A program made the translations under genes and the position numbers. Below the pieces are notes generated by a model. It was not told where the DNA came from and searched no databases. It worked only from the letters and a program-made list of their open reading frames with translations. This document shows, in pieces, positions 7,612 through 15,591 of a DNA stretch of 23,070 nt; the stretch's first letter is position 1; every line of letters starts with the position of its first letter. Source of the stretch: CBIFWW01 sp966186435 (GTDB lineage: Bacteria > Pseudomonadota > Gammaproteobacteria > Enterobacterales > Enterobacteriaceae); NCBI GenBank assembly GCA_966186435.1, contig CBIFWW010000044.1:1-23070 (forward strand), given 5' to 3'.

Positions 7612-9636
7612 ATGAAAATCAATAGCAAATGGAAGGCTATCAGCGGTGGGCTTATCATTTTATCACTGACCGCCTGTGATGATGATAGTACCTCTTCAAC
7701 CTCGCAACGCAAAATAGAGACCCGCATGCTGCCTACCCTTAGCGTCGATTCACTTAAATTTAAAGATTTTAATAAAAACGGCAAATTGGAACCTTTTGAA
7801 GATTGGCGGTTAAGCAGTGACAAGCGCGCGACGGATTTGGTCTCGCGCATGAATGCCGAAGAAAAGGCCGGGGCCATGATGCACGGTACTATTGGGTTAG
7901 ATAAAAGTGGCCGCGTCGATTTCACGGCGGCTGACGATGACGTGATCCAACGTTCGGTGAACACATTTATCACCCGTATGTCCGGCAACCCCAGCCATAT
8001 ATCCGCAGATAATAATAAGCTTCAGGAATTAGCAGAAAAATCACGGCTGGGTATACCGATCACCATCAGTACCGACCCCCGCAATCACTTTGTGAATGAC
8101 CCTAATGCCACCAGCGTGGCCGCCGGGAGCTTCTCCCAATGGCCGGAAACACTGGGGATGGCGGCCCTAGGGGATACTAACCTGGTTAAGCAGTTTGGTG
8201 ATATTGCCCGTCAGGAATACCGGGCCGTGGGCATCCATATGGCGCTATCTCCTCAGGCAGATCTGGCAACGGAGCCACGCTGGGGCCGCATCGTCGGCAC
8301 CTTCGGTGAAAATGATCAGGTTGCTAAAGATATGGTGCAGGCTTACACCGAAGGCTTCCAAAAAGGGGCTTCTGGTTTAAACCGCGATAGCGTGATTATC
8401 GTAGTGAAGCATTTCGCCGGGGGCGGGCCACAATTAAATGGGCTGGACTCCCATAATATCTATGGCAAAGAGCAGGTTTACCCAGGTAATAACCTGGAAT
8501 ACCACATGAAGCCATTTGAAGGGGCGTTCAATGCTAAGGTGGCCTCGGTGATGCCTTATTACGGCCAGCCGATAAAACTCTTCTACAAAGATAAGCTTAT
8601 TGAGGAAGTGGGATTTGGTTTTAATAAACAGATCCTCACCGATATCCTACGCGGGCGTTATGGGTTTGAAGGGGTAGTGCTGAGCGATTGGGGTATTCTG
8701 GAAACTTGCGTCGCGAAATGTGCCTCCGGTATCAGTGACGAAGATATTGCCAATAAGGTCAATGTTTGGTCAGCCGGTATCGGAATGCCATGGGGTGTGG
8801 AAAACCTAACACGCCAGGAGCGTATTGTTAAAGCGGTCAATGCCGGGATCGATCAGTTTGGCGGCACCAGCGACCCAACCGAGTTAATCGCAGCTATCAA
8901 GGCTCAGGAGCTGCCAGCAGTAATGGTGGATGCGTCGGTAAAACGTATCATGGTGCAGAAATTCGACCTTGGCCTGTTTGAAACCCCCTATGTAGATGAG
9001 AGCAAAGCCGTTTCGATTGTCGGCAATGCTGAGTTCCAGAAACCGGGTGATGATGCCCAGCGCCGCAGCCAGATCCTGTTGCAGAATAAAAATAACTTAT
9101 TGCCATTAGCATTGACCGGCAAAAAAGTATTCCTGCATCAAATGAATGCTGAGGTGGCTGCGCGTTATGGTCTGCAAGTCGTCACCGACCCGGCTCAAGC
9201 GGATATCGCCATTTTGCGGGTAAACACGCCACACCAGAATGACCCCCACTACCCCTTCGGGAGGGTGAATTTTGGTCAATTAGGTTTTGAAGATAACGAC
9301 AAAGTGGTTTTGGATGAGAAATCCGGTGTCTACACCGGTGCTGCGGACTATCAAGTGATCAAGCAAGTCAGCGCACTCAAAATCCCAACGGTGATTTCGT
9401 TGTTCCTCGATCGCCCGGCGATTCTGACCAATATCGTGGATAAGACTGATGTGTTGATGGCGAACTTCGGTGCCTCTGATGCGGCGGTGCTGGACGTGAT
9501 CACCGGTAAGAGCAAGGCCCAAGGCAAACTGCCTTTCGAGCTGCCCTCAAGCTGGGATGCGGTGCTGGAGCAGAAAGAAGACCTGCCAAAAGATTCGGCT
9601 AACCCATTGTTCCCATATGGAGCTGGGATTTTGTAA
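7612..9636 (+). CDS. Glycoside hydrolase family 3 lipoprotein (beta-glucosidase-like)
   Basis: Predicted beta-glycosidase anchored by lipid. The 674-residue product starts with a lipoprotein signal whose lipobox is Leu-Thr-Ala-Cys, with Cys22 as lipidation site and an acidic run Asp-Asp-Asp-Asp after it. Residues 52-63 (DFNKNGKLEPFE) form a textbook EF-hand-like calcium loop. The GH3 catalytic barrel follows: EPRWGRIVGTFGEN near 221, KHF at 266-268, and the nucleophile in VVLSDWG with Asp359. A C-terminal alpha/beta sandwich domain runs to the end (LFPYGAGIL). GGAG lies 7 bases before the ATG. It is divergent from gspC, the position of pulA beside pulC. Asp at +2 retains many lipoproteins in the inner membrane, but PulA also has Cys-Asp and is taken to the surface by its T2SS. 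Substrate sugar cannot be told from sequence. Confidence 0.88.
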   Translation: MKINSKWKAISGGLIILSLTACDDDSTSSTSQRKIETRMLPTLSVDSLKFKDFNKNGKLEPFEDWRLSSDKRATDLVSRMNAEEKAGAMMHGTIGLDKSGRVDFTAADDDVIQRSVNTFITRMSGNPSHISADNNKLQELAEKSRLGIPITISTDPRNHFVNDPNATSVAAGSFSQWPETLGMAALGDTNLVKQFGDIARQEYRAVGIHMALSPQADLATEPRWGRIVGTFGENDQVAKDMVQAYTEGFQKGASGLNRDSVIIVVKHFAGGGPQLNGLDSHNIYGKEQVYPGNNLEYHMKPFEGAFNAKVASVMPYYGQPIKLFYKDKLIEEVGFGFNKQILTDILRGRYGFEGVVLSDWGILETCVAKCASGISDEDIANKVNVWSAGIGMPWGVENLTRQERIVKAVNAGIDQFGGTSDPTELIAAIKAQELPAVMVDASVKRIMVQKFDLGLFETPYVDESKAVSIVGNAEFQKPGDDAQRRSQILLQNKNNLLPLALTGKKVFLHQMNAEVAARYGLQVVTDPAQADIAILRVNTPHQNDPHYPFGRVNFGQLGFEDNDKVVLDEKSGVYTGAADYQVIKQVSALKIPTVISLFLDRPAILTNIVDKTDVLMANFGASDAAVLDVITGKSKAQGKLPFELPSSWDAVLEQKEDLPKDSANPLFPYGAGIL

Positions 9637-9642
9637 TATTAT

Positions 9643-9664
9643 TCAGGCCCGTCACCGGGCCTGA
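9643..9664. terminator. Shared terminator hairpin between convergent genes
   Basis: TCAGGCCCG (9643-9651), loop TCAC, CGGGCCTGA (9656-9664): a perfect 9-bp GC-rich stem in the 33-base gap between the stop codons of the GH3 gene and the histidine phosphatase gene. On the plus strand it is followed by TTTATTTA; the minus strand is followed by a weaker AT stretch, so it may act in both directions. Confidence 0.75.
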
Positions 9665-9669
9665 TTTAT

Positions 9670-10473
9670 TTACTCCCCGGAAGCTTTGCCTTTATTCATA
9701 AAATCCATGTTGTCGATATCTTTTCCGTCAATTTCATATTTGCCATTTTTATAGACAATTTTAGTGACACTAGCATTTTTAAAGCCACCTTTAGGGGTTT
9801 TTAACGCCGGGTTGAGCATAGTCACCATTGCCCCGATACTCAGGCCATGGGACACCAGCAGCACATCGCCACCGCCCTTTCTACGGGCATCCGCCACCAC
9901 GTTATTTAACCCATCCCGTAAGCGAGCTGAGATAGCGGCATAATCTTCCGCAGGCCAGTTCTCATCCGGTGATGTTGAGGTGGTACGGGCTTTATCCAGC
10001 TCTGCCACCGCATTGGCGAAGGCTTCCGGGGTTAATACTTGCATCCACTCTTCAAGTGTCATCCCTTTGCTGGCGGCAATATCACTCCACATGGTGTTAT
10101 TGAGGTCGCCTTCATAGGAACCAAAATTGAATTCACGCAGTCGCCAGTCGGTTTGCAGCGGCACATCGCCCTGAGTGTTTTTAGCCATAATACGATTCGC
10201 GGTTTGTATGGCCCGGCCACTGTCGCTACTCCACACTGCGGTGAACTTGATATCCTTCATGCCGATACCGGCCCAGTCCACTACCTGCTCCCCTTGCCGG
10301 GTAAGCACCGCATCGGCCCACCCCTGCACCCGGTGGGTGGTGTTGAGCATAGTTTTACCGTGGCGCACCACGTAAATCGTGACGTCGCTATTATCGGTAG
10401 ATCCACACCCGCTAATAACCACTGCTGCTAATAAAAAACCTGAAACTATTCGGCCCAAATATGATTTAAACAT
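9670..10473 (-). CDS. Histidine phosphatase family lipoprotein
   Basis: Member of the histidine phosphatase (phosphoglycerate mutase-like) superfamily carrying a lipoprotein signal. The signal MFKSYLGRIVSGFLLAAVV leads to a lipobox Ile-Ser-Gly-Cys with Cys23 and Gly at +2, which favours outer-membrane sorting. Catalytic signatures follow: VVRHGKT with His38 as phospho-acceptor, SDSGRAIQTA (second Arg), LREFNFGSYEG (acid region), and LLVSHGLSIG (second His). Length is 267 residues. AGGGA lies 7 bases before the ATG. Most relatives are cytoplasmic; an envelope form suggests a phosphatase acting on periplasmic phosphate esters, but the substrate is unknown. It converges on the GH3 gene, and is not in an operon with it. 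Confidence 0.87.
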   Translation of the reverse strand: MFKSYLGRIVSGFLLAAVVISGCGSTDNSDVTIYVVRHGKTMLNTTHRVQGWADAVLTRQGEQVVDWAGIGMKDIKFTAVWSSDSGRAIQTANRIMAKNTQGDVPLQTDWRLREFNFGSYEGDLNNTMWSDIAASKGMTLEEWMQVLTPEAFANAVAELDKARTTSTSPDENWPAEDYAAISARLRDGLNNVVADARRKGGGDVLLVSHGLSIGAMVTMLNPALKTPKGGFKNASVTKIVYKNGKYEIDGKDIDNMDFMNKGKASGE

Positions 10474-10663
10474 AATTCATTCCCTGATTATTTTAGAAGC
10501 TGAAATAAATAACCAAAAATGAATCAAGAGTAAAAACCCCACAATTAAGAGTGTGATGGGCCAGCTAATTTTTTTATATATAATAATTTCGAGAATGTTT
10601 TAGTTATTATTATTCAGGTTGATGAATTATTTGACCGGAAATTTTGTATTCAAGCTGCAAATG

Positions 10664-10690
10664 TAAAAAGCCTGCTTCAGGAGCAGGCTT
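10664..10690 (-). terminator. Rho-independent terminator of eptB
   Basis: Read on the minus strand, AAGCCTGCT, a 4-base loop and AGCAGGCTT are followed by a T-run ending at 10664. The 9-bp stem (10669-10677 with 10682-10690) lies 19 bases past the eptB stop. Confidence 0.88.
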
Positions 10691-10708
10691 GCTAAACCGG
10701 TGGCAGTG

Positions 10709-12394
10709 TTACCCTTTAAAGTTATCAGGCGCCTTACACCAGTTATTATTTTCGTTAATCCCACCATTTGGAGAGGTGTAGCCCAAGCAACCCATAATGG
10801 TGTCGTAAAGTTCTACATGGCGGTGCGCCTGCTTGTTTTTAGCCTGCTGCTTCAGCCAGGCAAAGGAGCGGGCGTTATCTGGGTTTTCCAGATATTTGTC
10901 AGACATCCATACCATCATTGGCACCCGGAACTGCTCCGGTGGAGCCATCATGCGCGGCGTACCGTGCAAGCGTTTGTTATCGCTAATGGATTCACCGTGA
11001 TCGGCCGCGTAGAAGACAATGGCCTTTTTATTACGCACTTCATTGATTACATCATCAATAAAGGTATCTACGTACAGCACGCTGTTATCGAAGGAGTTAA
11101 TCAACTCTTCTTTGTTGCAGCGGCTGTCCTGACCCTGGCATTCTGGCGTCCACTTGGCGTAATCCCGGGTGTAACGCTGAATGTAGGAGAAGTGGGACCC
11201 TTTGGTATGCAGGATAACCATATGCTTACCGTCCGGGTTACCGTTTAACGAGTTTTTCATCTCGTCGATTAACAGCATGTCATCCACCGGTTTGCCACGG
11301 TTGCGCGGCTCCGCGCCAATCTGCTCACGGTAGGCGATGTTTTCCGCCATGGTATTGCTGTAGAACCACATTTCGCTCTGCATAGCGTAGAGGTCAGAAC
11401 TGAACCCCAATTGCCTCAACACCGAGAAAACGTTCTGCTCCAGCAGAGTACGCTGCGGGTTGTTTTTGGTACCGCCTTCACGCACAAACATGCAACGTAA
11501 AGAGAGCTTGGTTGCCGTATCACAGGAGTAACCGCGGAAGGCCACCAGGTTTTTCTCCTGAGAGAGCTTCGGCGTAGTATCACGGTCATAACCCAGGATA
11601 CCCATGTGGTCAGAGCGGGTGGTTTCACCAATAATAAACACCACATAGGTGTCATCCAGGCCGCCTTTTGGCGCATCGTAAGTAAATTTACGGGCCGGAT
11701 CTAACAGTGATTTGCTGTCTGAAGATTCATCTATCTGCGCCCAGGCATACAGCCCCAATGCCGATACCCAGTTAGAAGGCAAGTAGGAGTTGGCCACCAC
11801 GCCACCGTAGCTTGGCAAATCGACCTGCGATTGTTTTTCCCAAATCTTCTGGCGGTAGTCCATATAACGTAACGGGGCATAAACCAGAATCGCCGCCAGT
11901 AATATCAGCGCCACGCTCTTTAAGCCTTGGTCGCGGTAGCGTAATTGGTGGATAAGGGTGGTTTTACTATTGTTAGCCCAAATCAAAAACAGCGGCAGAA
12001 TGCTGGCTAACACCATCCAGGCCATGAAATTCCAGCCAATCACTTCCACAGACAGGTCAATATCCGTGGTCATGACCGAGGCCACAATACCGTAGCCAAT
12101 GACCACATTAAGGAAGGTCATATAGAAACTGGCGGCCACGGAAATCAGCACCACCAGGGTTGCCAGGATCCGGCCAACACGGCGGCCAAACAGGGACAAC
12201 ACGCGGAATAAGAAGAAGGTTACCAGGAAGGCAGCCATCACTTCGATCCCACAAGCCAACCCCTTAGCCCAGGTAAAGTCATGTATTACGCTTTCGATAC
12301 GACGATAAAACACGGCACCGTTTAAAAATATGCCGATGTACATGGCCAGCAATAAGCTCAAGGTTTGCTGGGACAGCGTTTTAATCATTTTCAT
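10709..12394 (-). CDS. eptB: Kdo2-lipid A phosphoethanolamine 7''-transferase EptB
   Basis: Inner-membrane enzyme that transfers phosphoethanolamine from phosphatidylethanolamine to the outer Kdo sugar of lipopolysaccharide. The 561-residue protein (563 in E. coli) starts at the ATG at 12394 (MKMIKTLSQQTLSLLLAMYI), with GGAA 6 bases upstream. About five N-terminal membrane helices (NGAVFYRR, VTFFLFRVLSLFGRR, SFYMTFLNVVIGYG) precede a periplasmic sulfatase-like domain: IIGETTRSDHMGILGY with nucleophile Thr258, HTKGSHF, and the metal site ADHGES. Near-identical stretches such as RGYSCDTATKLSLRCMFVR and YDTIMGCLGYTSP fix it as EptB rather than EptA or EptC. Its upstream region carries a candidate sigma-E promoter. 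Confidence 0.96.
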   Translation of the reverse strand: MKMIKTLSQQTLSLLLAMYIGIFLNGAVFYRRIESVIHDFTWAKGLACGIEVMAAFLVTFFLFRVLSLFGRRVGRILATLVVLISVAASFYMTFLNVVIGYGIVASVMTTDIDLSVEVIGWNFMAWMVLASILPLFLIWANNSKTTLIHQLRYRDQGLKSVALILLAAILVYAPLRYMDYRQKIWEKQSQVDLPSYGGVVANSYLPSNWVSALGLYAWAQIDESSDSKSLLDPARKFTYDAPKGGLDDTYVVFIIGETTRSDHMGILGYDRDTTPKLSQEKNLVAFRGYSCDTATKLSLRCMFVREGGTKNNPQRTLLEQNVFSVLRQLGFSSDLYAMQSEMWFYSNTMAENIAYREQIGAEPRNRGKPVDDMLLIDEMKNSLNGNPDGKHMVILHTKGSHFSYIQRYTRDYAKWTPECQGQDSRCNKEELINSFDNSVLYVDTFIDDVINEVRNKKAIVFYAADHGESISDNKRLHGTPRMMAPPEQFRVPMMVWMSDKYLENPDNARSFAWLKQQAKNKQAHRHVELYDTIMGCLGYTSPNGGINENNNWCKAPDNFKG

Positions 12395-12439
12395 GCACAA
12401 TTCCGATAAACAATTCAGGTGCGCAACATCACGCACACA

Positions 12440-12466
12440 TCAGACCGGGGAAAGCGGCCTTAGTTC
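12440..12466 (-). promoter_or_regulatory. Candidate sigma-E promoter of eptB
   Basis: On the minus strand, GAACT (12466-12462), 17 bases, then TCTGA (12444-12440), in the context CGGTCTGAT. This is the spacing and -10 sequence of the classic sigma-E promoter rpoHP3. Transcription would start about 40 bases before the eptB ATG. E. coli eptB is known to be under sigma-E control. Confidence 0.6.
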
Positions 12467-12623
12467 GCTTTAGGGTAGTAAGTAGGATGAATTCAGGAGA
12501 GTTCTGGATCCAGGGGCGTAAGTAGACCACATTTGAAGCTAAATGCAGCAAAGAAAAGCGCGGTTAGACATCTATATTTACACAACTTAAGACTTACTGG
12601 TTTCCTCTAGGGGTAATAAATAC

Positions 12624-12646
12624 AAAAAAGCCGCCTGAAGGCGGCT
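12624..12646 (-). terminator. Rho-independent terminator of yhjX
   Basis: On the minus strand AGCCGCC, loop TTCA, GGCGGCT (stem 12629-12635 with 12640-12646), followed by a run of six T. It begins 18 bases after the yhjX stop. Confidence 0.9.
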
Positions 12647-12664
12647 CAGGTTGTGAATCATTCA

Positions 12665-13867
12665 TTACGCGTGGGCGTGTTTAAGGGCCTGGGTAGACGG
12701 CTGGCGAATGGTAGTAGAGAACGCCAGTGACAGAATCAGCAGGGCGAAAATCACCAGGAAGGTCACATAGAAGCCACCAAACAGAGAGGCAATAATCGAA
12801 CCGCAGATACTACCGATACCAAAGCCGAGGTAAATCACACCGTAGTTTTTCGCCAGGTTATTCAGACCGAAGAAGTCGCTAACCAGTGACGGGTAAACGG
12901 TGATGGTGCCACCAAAGTTAAAGGCCACGCAGCCGATAGCCAGGAAGAAGGTCAGGCCATTGAGCGGGGCGAATAACAGGGCCGCCATACCAATCAGGGA
13001 GATAATCTGGCCAATGGTGATAACCCGGATACGGGCAATTTTATCGGACAGGATACCCAGCACCAGACGGCCGCTCAGGTTGGCAATCGAAATCACGGTA
13101 ACGGCGCTGGCCGCAGTGGCGGCATCCAGGTGAACCATGCCTTGGGCGATATCTTTCGCCACACCAATGACATACAGGCCGCTCATGCAGGCTGTCAGGA
13201 ACATCACCGCCAGCATCCAGTACTGCGGCTTACGCATAGATTCGGCCAGGCTGTAATCACGGGTGGCATTGCCGGTGGCAGCAGAGACTTTTTGCAGCGG
13301 GGCATCTTTCATCATGGCGGCACCCACCAGAATCATCACCATCGCCAGCACGCCCCAAATCATAAAGGTGTGCTCCAGGCCGTAGGTCGCCAGCAGGTGG
13401 GAATCGATAAATTTAAAGCCCAGGCTACCCAAACCATATGCCCCGATGGCGAAGGCGGAAATCAGCCCTTTACGCTCCGGGAACCACTTCACACAGTTGG
13501 ATAAGGTCAACAGATAACCGGCCCCATCGGCCAGACCCACTAGCACCCCGGCACTGAGCCACAGCATCATCAAACTATTGGCCTGAGAAGTCAGCAGGAA
13601 GCCCGCCCCCAGCAGCACACCGGATGCCATGGTGACTTTCCGCACCCCAAAACGCTCTTGCAGTTTACCGGCTACCGAGGAAGACAGCGCCAAACCCAGG
13701 CTTAATAACCCAAAGGAGAACGCCACCTGGCTGATTGGCTCACCCAGCTTCTGGGAAAGCGCGCCGTTGAACAGGCTCCAGGTATACACGGAGCCGAGTG
13801 CGAACTGGGTGATGATGGTCCCGGCTAAGGTTAGCCAGCGAGTGTAGCTTGGGGAAGATGTCTTCAT
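12665..13867 (-). CDS. yhjX: MFS transporter YhjX (OFA family, pyruvate-responsive)
   Basis: Twelve-helix major facilitator protein of the oxalate/formate antiporter (OFA) family in the inner membrane. The 400-residue sequence closely follows E. coli YhjX: TQFALGSVYTWSLFNGALS at the start, LSNCVKWFPERKGLISAFAI in the middle, ESMRKPQYWMLAVMFLTACM and IYLGFGIGSICGSIIASLFG later. The start is the ATG at 13867 (MKTSSPSYTRW), with AGGT 7 bases upstream; an upstream GTG lies within that ribosome site. E. coli yhjX is induced by pyruvate through the YpdA/YpdB system and its substrate is thought to be pyruvate or a related acid. A matching YpdB-type repeat lies upstream here. Confidence 0.95.
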   Translation of the reverse strand: MKTSSPSYTRWLTLAGTIITQFALGSVYTWSLFNGALSQKLGEPISQVAFSFGLLSLGLALSSSVAGKLQERFGVRKVTMASGVLLGAGFLLTSQANSLMMLWLSAGVLVGLADGAGYLLTLSNCVKWFPERKGLISAFAIGAYGLGSLGFKFIDSHLLATYGLEHTFMIWGVLAMVMILVGAAMMKDAPLQKVSAATGNATRDYSLAESMRKPQYWMLAVMFLTACMSGLYVIGVAKDIAQGMVHLDAATAASAVTVISIANLSGRLVLGILSDKIARIRVITIGQIISLIGMAALLFAPLNGLTFFLAIGCVAFNFGGTITVYPSLVSDFFGLNNLAKNYGVIYLGFGIGSICGSIIASLFGGFYVTFLVIFALLILSLAFSTTIRQPSTQALKHAHA

Positions 13868-13941
13868 GATGAGTACCTGCACAATTTAAAATTATCTGCA
13901 GATACGATACCCGGCGGGCAATGAGAAAAGGGGAAAAGGGC

Positions 13942-13972
13942 ATGAAGTGCCCTTAACGCGGAATGAAATGCC
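13942..13972 (-). promoter_or_regulatory. YpdB-type tandem operator upstream of yhjX
   Basis: Read toward yhjX: GGCATTTCAT (13972-13963), an 11-base spacer, GGCACTTCAT (13951-13942). Two direct copies of GGCATTTCAT with 11-base spacing is the published target of the LytTR-type regulator YpdB in front of yhjX; the second copy here differs at one base. It lies 75 to 105 bases before the start codon. Confidence 0.85.
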
Positions 13973-14110
13973 ACTCTGGCGGTATGACTTGCATTAGATA
14001 TATTTGTGAAATTTATATGTTAGCGCCTACTATCACTGAAAAGCACGTATTCGTTGTTTTTTAAATGTTACATCAGTGATGACTACAGGTTGCGTGGCTA
14101 AAGCCCCCCC

Positions 14111-14830
14111 TTAAAAACGGGCGCTCACCCCCATACTATAAAGATAAAGACTACCATCCACCGCCCCCTCTGCCTGGGATAATGACGCCCAAGCCGCTAG
14201 ATGGTGGCCCAATGGCATATCGGCCCCCACGGCGACATCGCGCCAGCTTCCTTCCAGGCCAACCGGTGACGCGGATAAATTCATCCCCGGCTGGGCGCGC
14301 CATTGGTTATCGCCAAACTGGCGGCTATAGCTAATTTGTGCCCAAGGGCGTACGTCCCCGAGGTTGTAATTCACCCGCCAGCCCAGAGTGCTGATGTTGG
14401 CATGTTGGAGTGGGTCGCTAAAGTTCGGTGTAATCACGCTGTCACCGTACTCGTTATAAATAGAAGCGCTGTTGCCGTCCATGCGCAGGGTCGCCGTCGG
14501 GCCGGTGGATACCATTTTTGTCAGCGGAATATTGATCCCTACCCCCATGCCAGAGGTATCGCGGGCAATAGAAGGGGGGGGCGTAATATGGGTTACGCCG
14601 GGCGTTAGGTTATCGACATCGTAGGCTTCAATACGCTCAGCCAGGATGTCGTTATAGCTGGGCTGATGGGTACTGTCCCAGGTAAAGCGCTGGCCAGGTT
14701 CAGTTCGGGTATTATCAAAAACAAACTCTTGCTGCCATGCCATAGTTTGCCCGGCGCTTAAGAGCAGGCATCCGAACAATGCCGCTTTTGGCCAAGAAAG
14801 GCGGCGGCCACTGGCTATTTTTATCATCAT
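14111..14830 (-). CDS. yhjY: YhjY-type outer-membrane beta-barrel protein
   Basis: Predicted small outer-membrane protein related to the autotransporter barrel domain. The 239-residue precursor has a signal peptide (MMIKIASGRRLSWPKAALFG then CLLLSAGQTMA, cut before Trp), followed by alternating polar/hydrophobic strands (TLGWRVNYNLG, RPWAQISYSRQFG, RDVAVGADMPLG, LAAWASLSQAEG) and a terminal Phe (YSMGVSARF), the Bam recognition signal. I start at the ATG at 14830, with GGGAG 8 bases upstream; the adjacent ATG at 14827 is possible. There is no room for a large passenger. Place between yhjX and tag and size (232 in E. coli) support yhjY. Function is not known. Confidence 0.88.
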   Translation of the reverse strand: MMIKIASGRRLSWPKAALFGCLLLSAGQTMAWQQEFVFDNTRTEPGQRFTWDSTHQPSYNDILAERIEAYDVDNLTPGVTHITPPPSIARDTSGMGVGINIPLTKMVSTGPTATLRMDGNSASIYNEYGDSVITPNFSDPLQHANISTLGWRVNYNLGDVRPWAQISYSRQFGDNQWRAQPGMNLSASPVGLEGSWRDVAVGADMPLGHHLAAWASLSQAEGAVDGSLYLYSMGVSARF

Positions 14831-15027
14831 TAAAACGACTCCCAAAAGAGCCGAACACGGCGGTAATTTCGGTTTAATCTACAGCGAATCAAGGTATAAA
14901 CTAAGATCGTTACTATATTGACAAGTATCCATTCAGCTGACGATGTCCATAGATTAACTATTGTCTTAATCCTTACGACGTCAAGTCTGTGAACTCAACA
15001 ATCGCTAATTTTGAAAAGGATATTTAT

Positions 15028-15591
15028 ATGCAACGCTGCGGTTGGGTTACCCAAGATCCACTCTACATCGAATACCATGATAACGAATGGGGTGAGGCCG
15101 AAAAAAACAGTAAAAAGCTGTTCGCAATGCTATGTCTGGAAGGGCAGCAGGCAGGGCTTTCCTGGATCACCGTTCTTAAGAAACGCGCCCATTATCTGGC
15201 GGTGTTCCATCAATTGGACCCGGAAAAAGTGGCAAAGATGACCCCGGAGGATGTGGATCGTCTCATGTTGGACGCCGGTATTATTCGCCATAGAGGGAAA
15301 ATTCAGGCCATCATTACCAATGCCCAAGCCTGGCTTAAGATGGAAGCCTCCGGTGAATCCTTCTCCGAATTTATTTGGTCTTTTGTGGGCGGTGAGCCAC
15401 AGATTAATGACGTTAAAACGCTGGCGGAGATCCCTGCCAGTACCGAGGTGTCCGACGCGATGTCTAAAGCGCTAAAAAAACGCGGGTTTAAATTTATCGG
15501 CTCCACTATTTGCTATGCCTTTATGCAGGCCTGCGGGCTGGTGAACGATCACGTGGCAGATTGTGGCTGCCGTACCGGTGACCGTGCGTGA
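15028..15591 (+). CDS. tag: DNA-3-methyladenine glycosylase I
   Basis: Base-excision repair enzyme that removes 3-methyladenine from alkylated DNA. The 187-residue protein has exactly the E. coli length. It keeps the zinc-snap ligands at the same positions: Cys4 (MQRCGW), His17 (EYHDNEWG), His175 and Cys179 (NDHVADCGC). The LCLEGQQAGLSW segment holds the active-site Glu38, and a helix-hairpin-helix fold is expected between. The ATG at 15028 follows AAAAGGA with a 7-base spacer; an in-frame ATG at 14989 is less likely because it would add 13 residues before the zinc ligand Cys4. The gene is divergent from yhjY and overlaps yiaC by 4 bases. Confidence 0.97.
   Translation: MQRCGWVTQDPLYIEYHDNEWGEAEKNSKKLFAMLCLEGQQAGLSWITVLKKRAHYLAVFHQLDPEKVAKMTPEDVDRLMLDAGIIRHRGKIQAIITNAQAWLKMEASGESFSEFIWSFVGGEPQINDVKTLAEIPASTEVSDAMSKALKKRGFKFIGSTICYAFMQACGLVNDHVADCGCRTGDRA

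Noticed and set aside
10700..11248. Open frame of 182 codons on the plus strand opposite eptB
   Set aside because: The eptB frame is closely conserved with E. coli across this stretch; the opposite frame has no supporting signal.
14918..14923. TTGACA as a -35 box for tag
   Set aside because: No acceptable -10 is found 16 to 18 bases downstream; the same bases read as TTGTCA on the other strand also lack a good partner.
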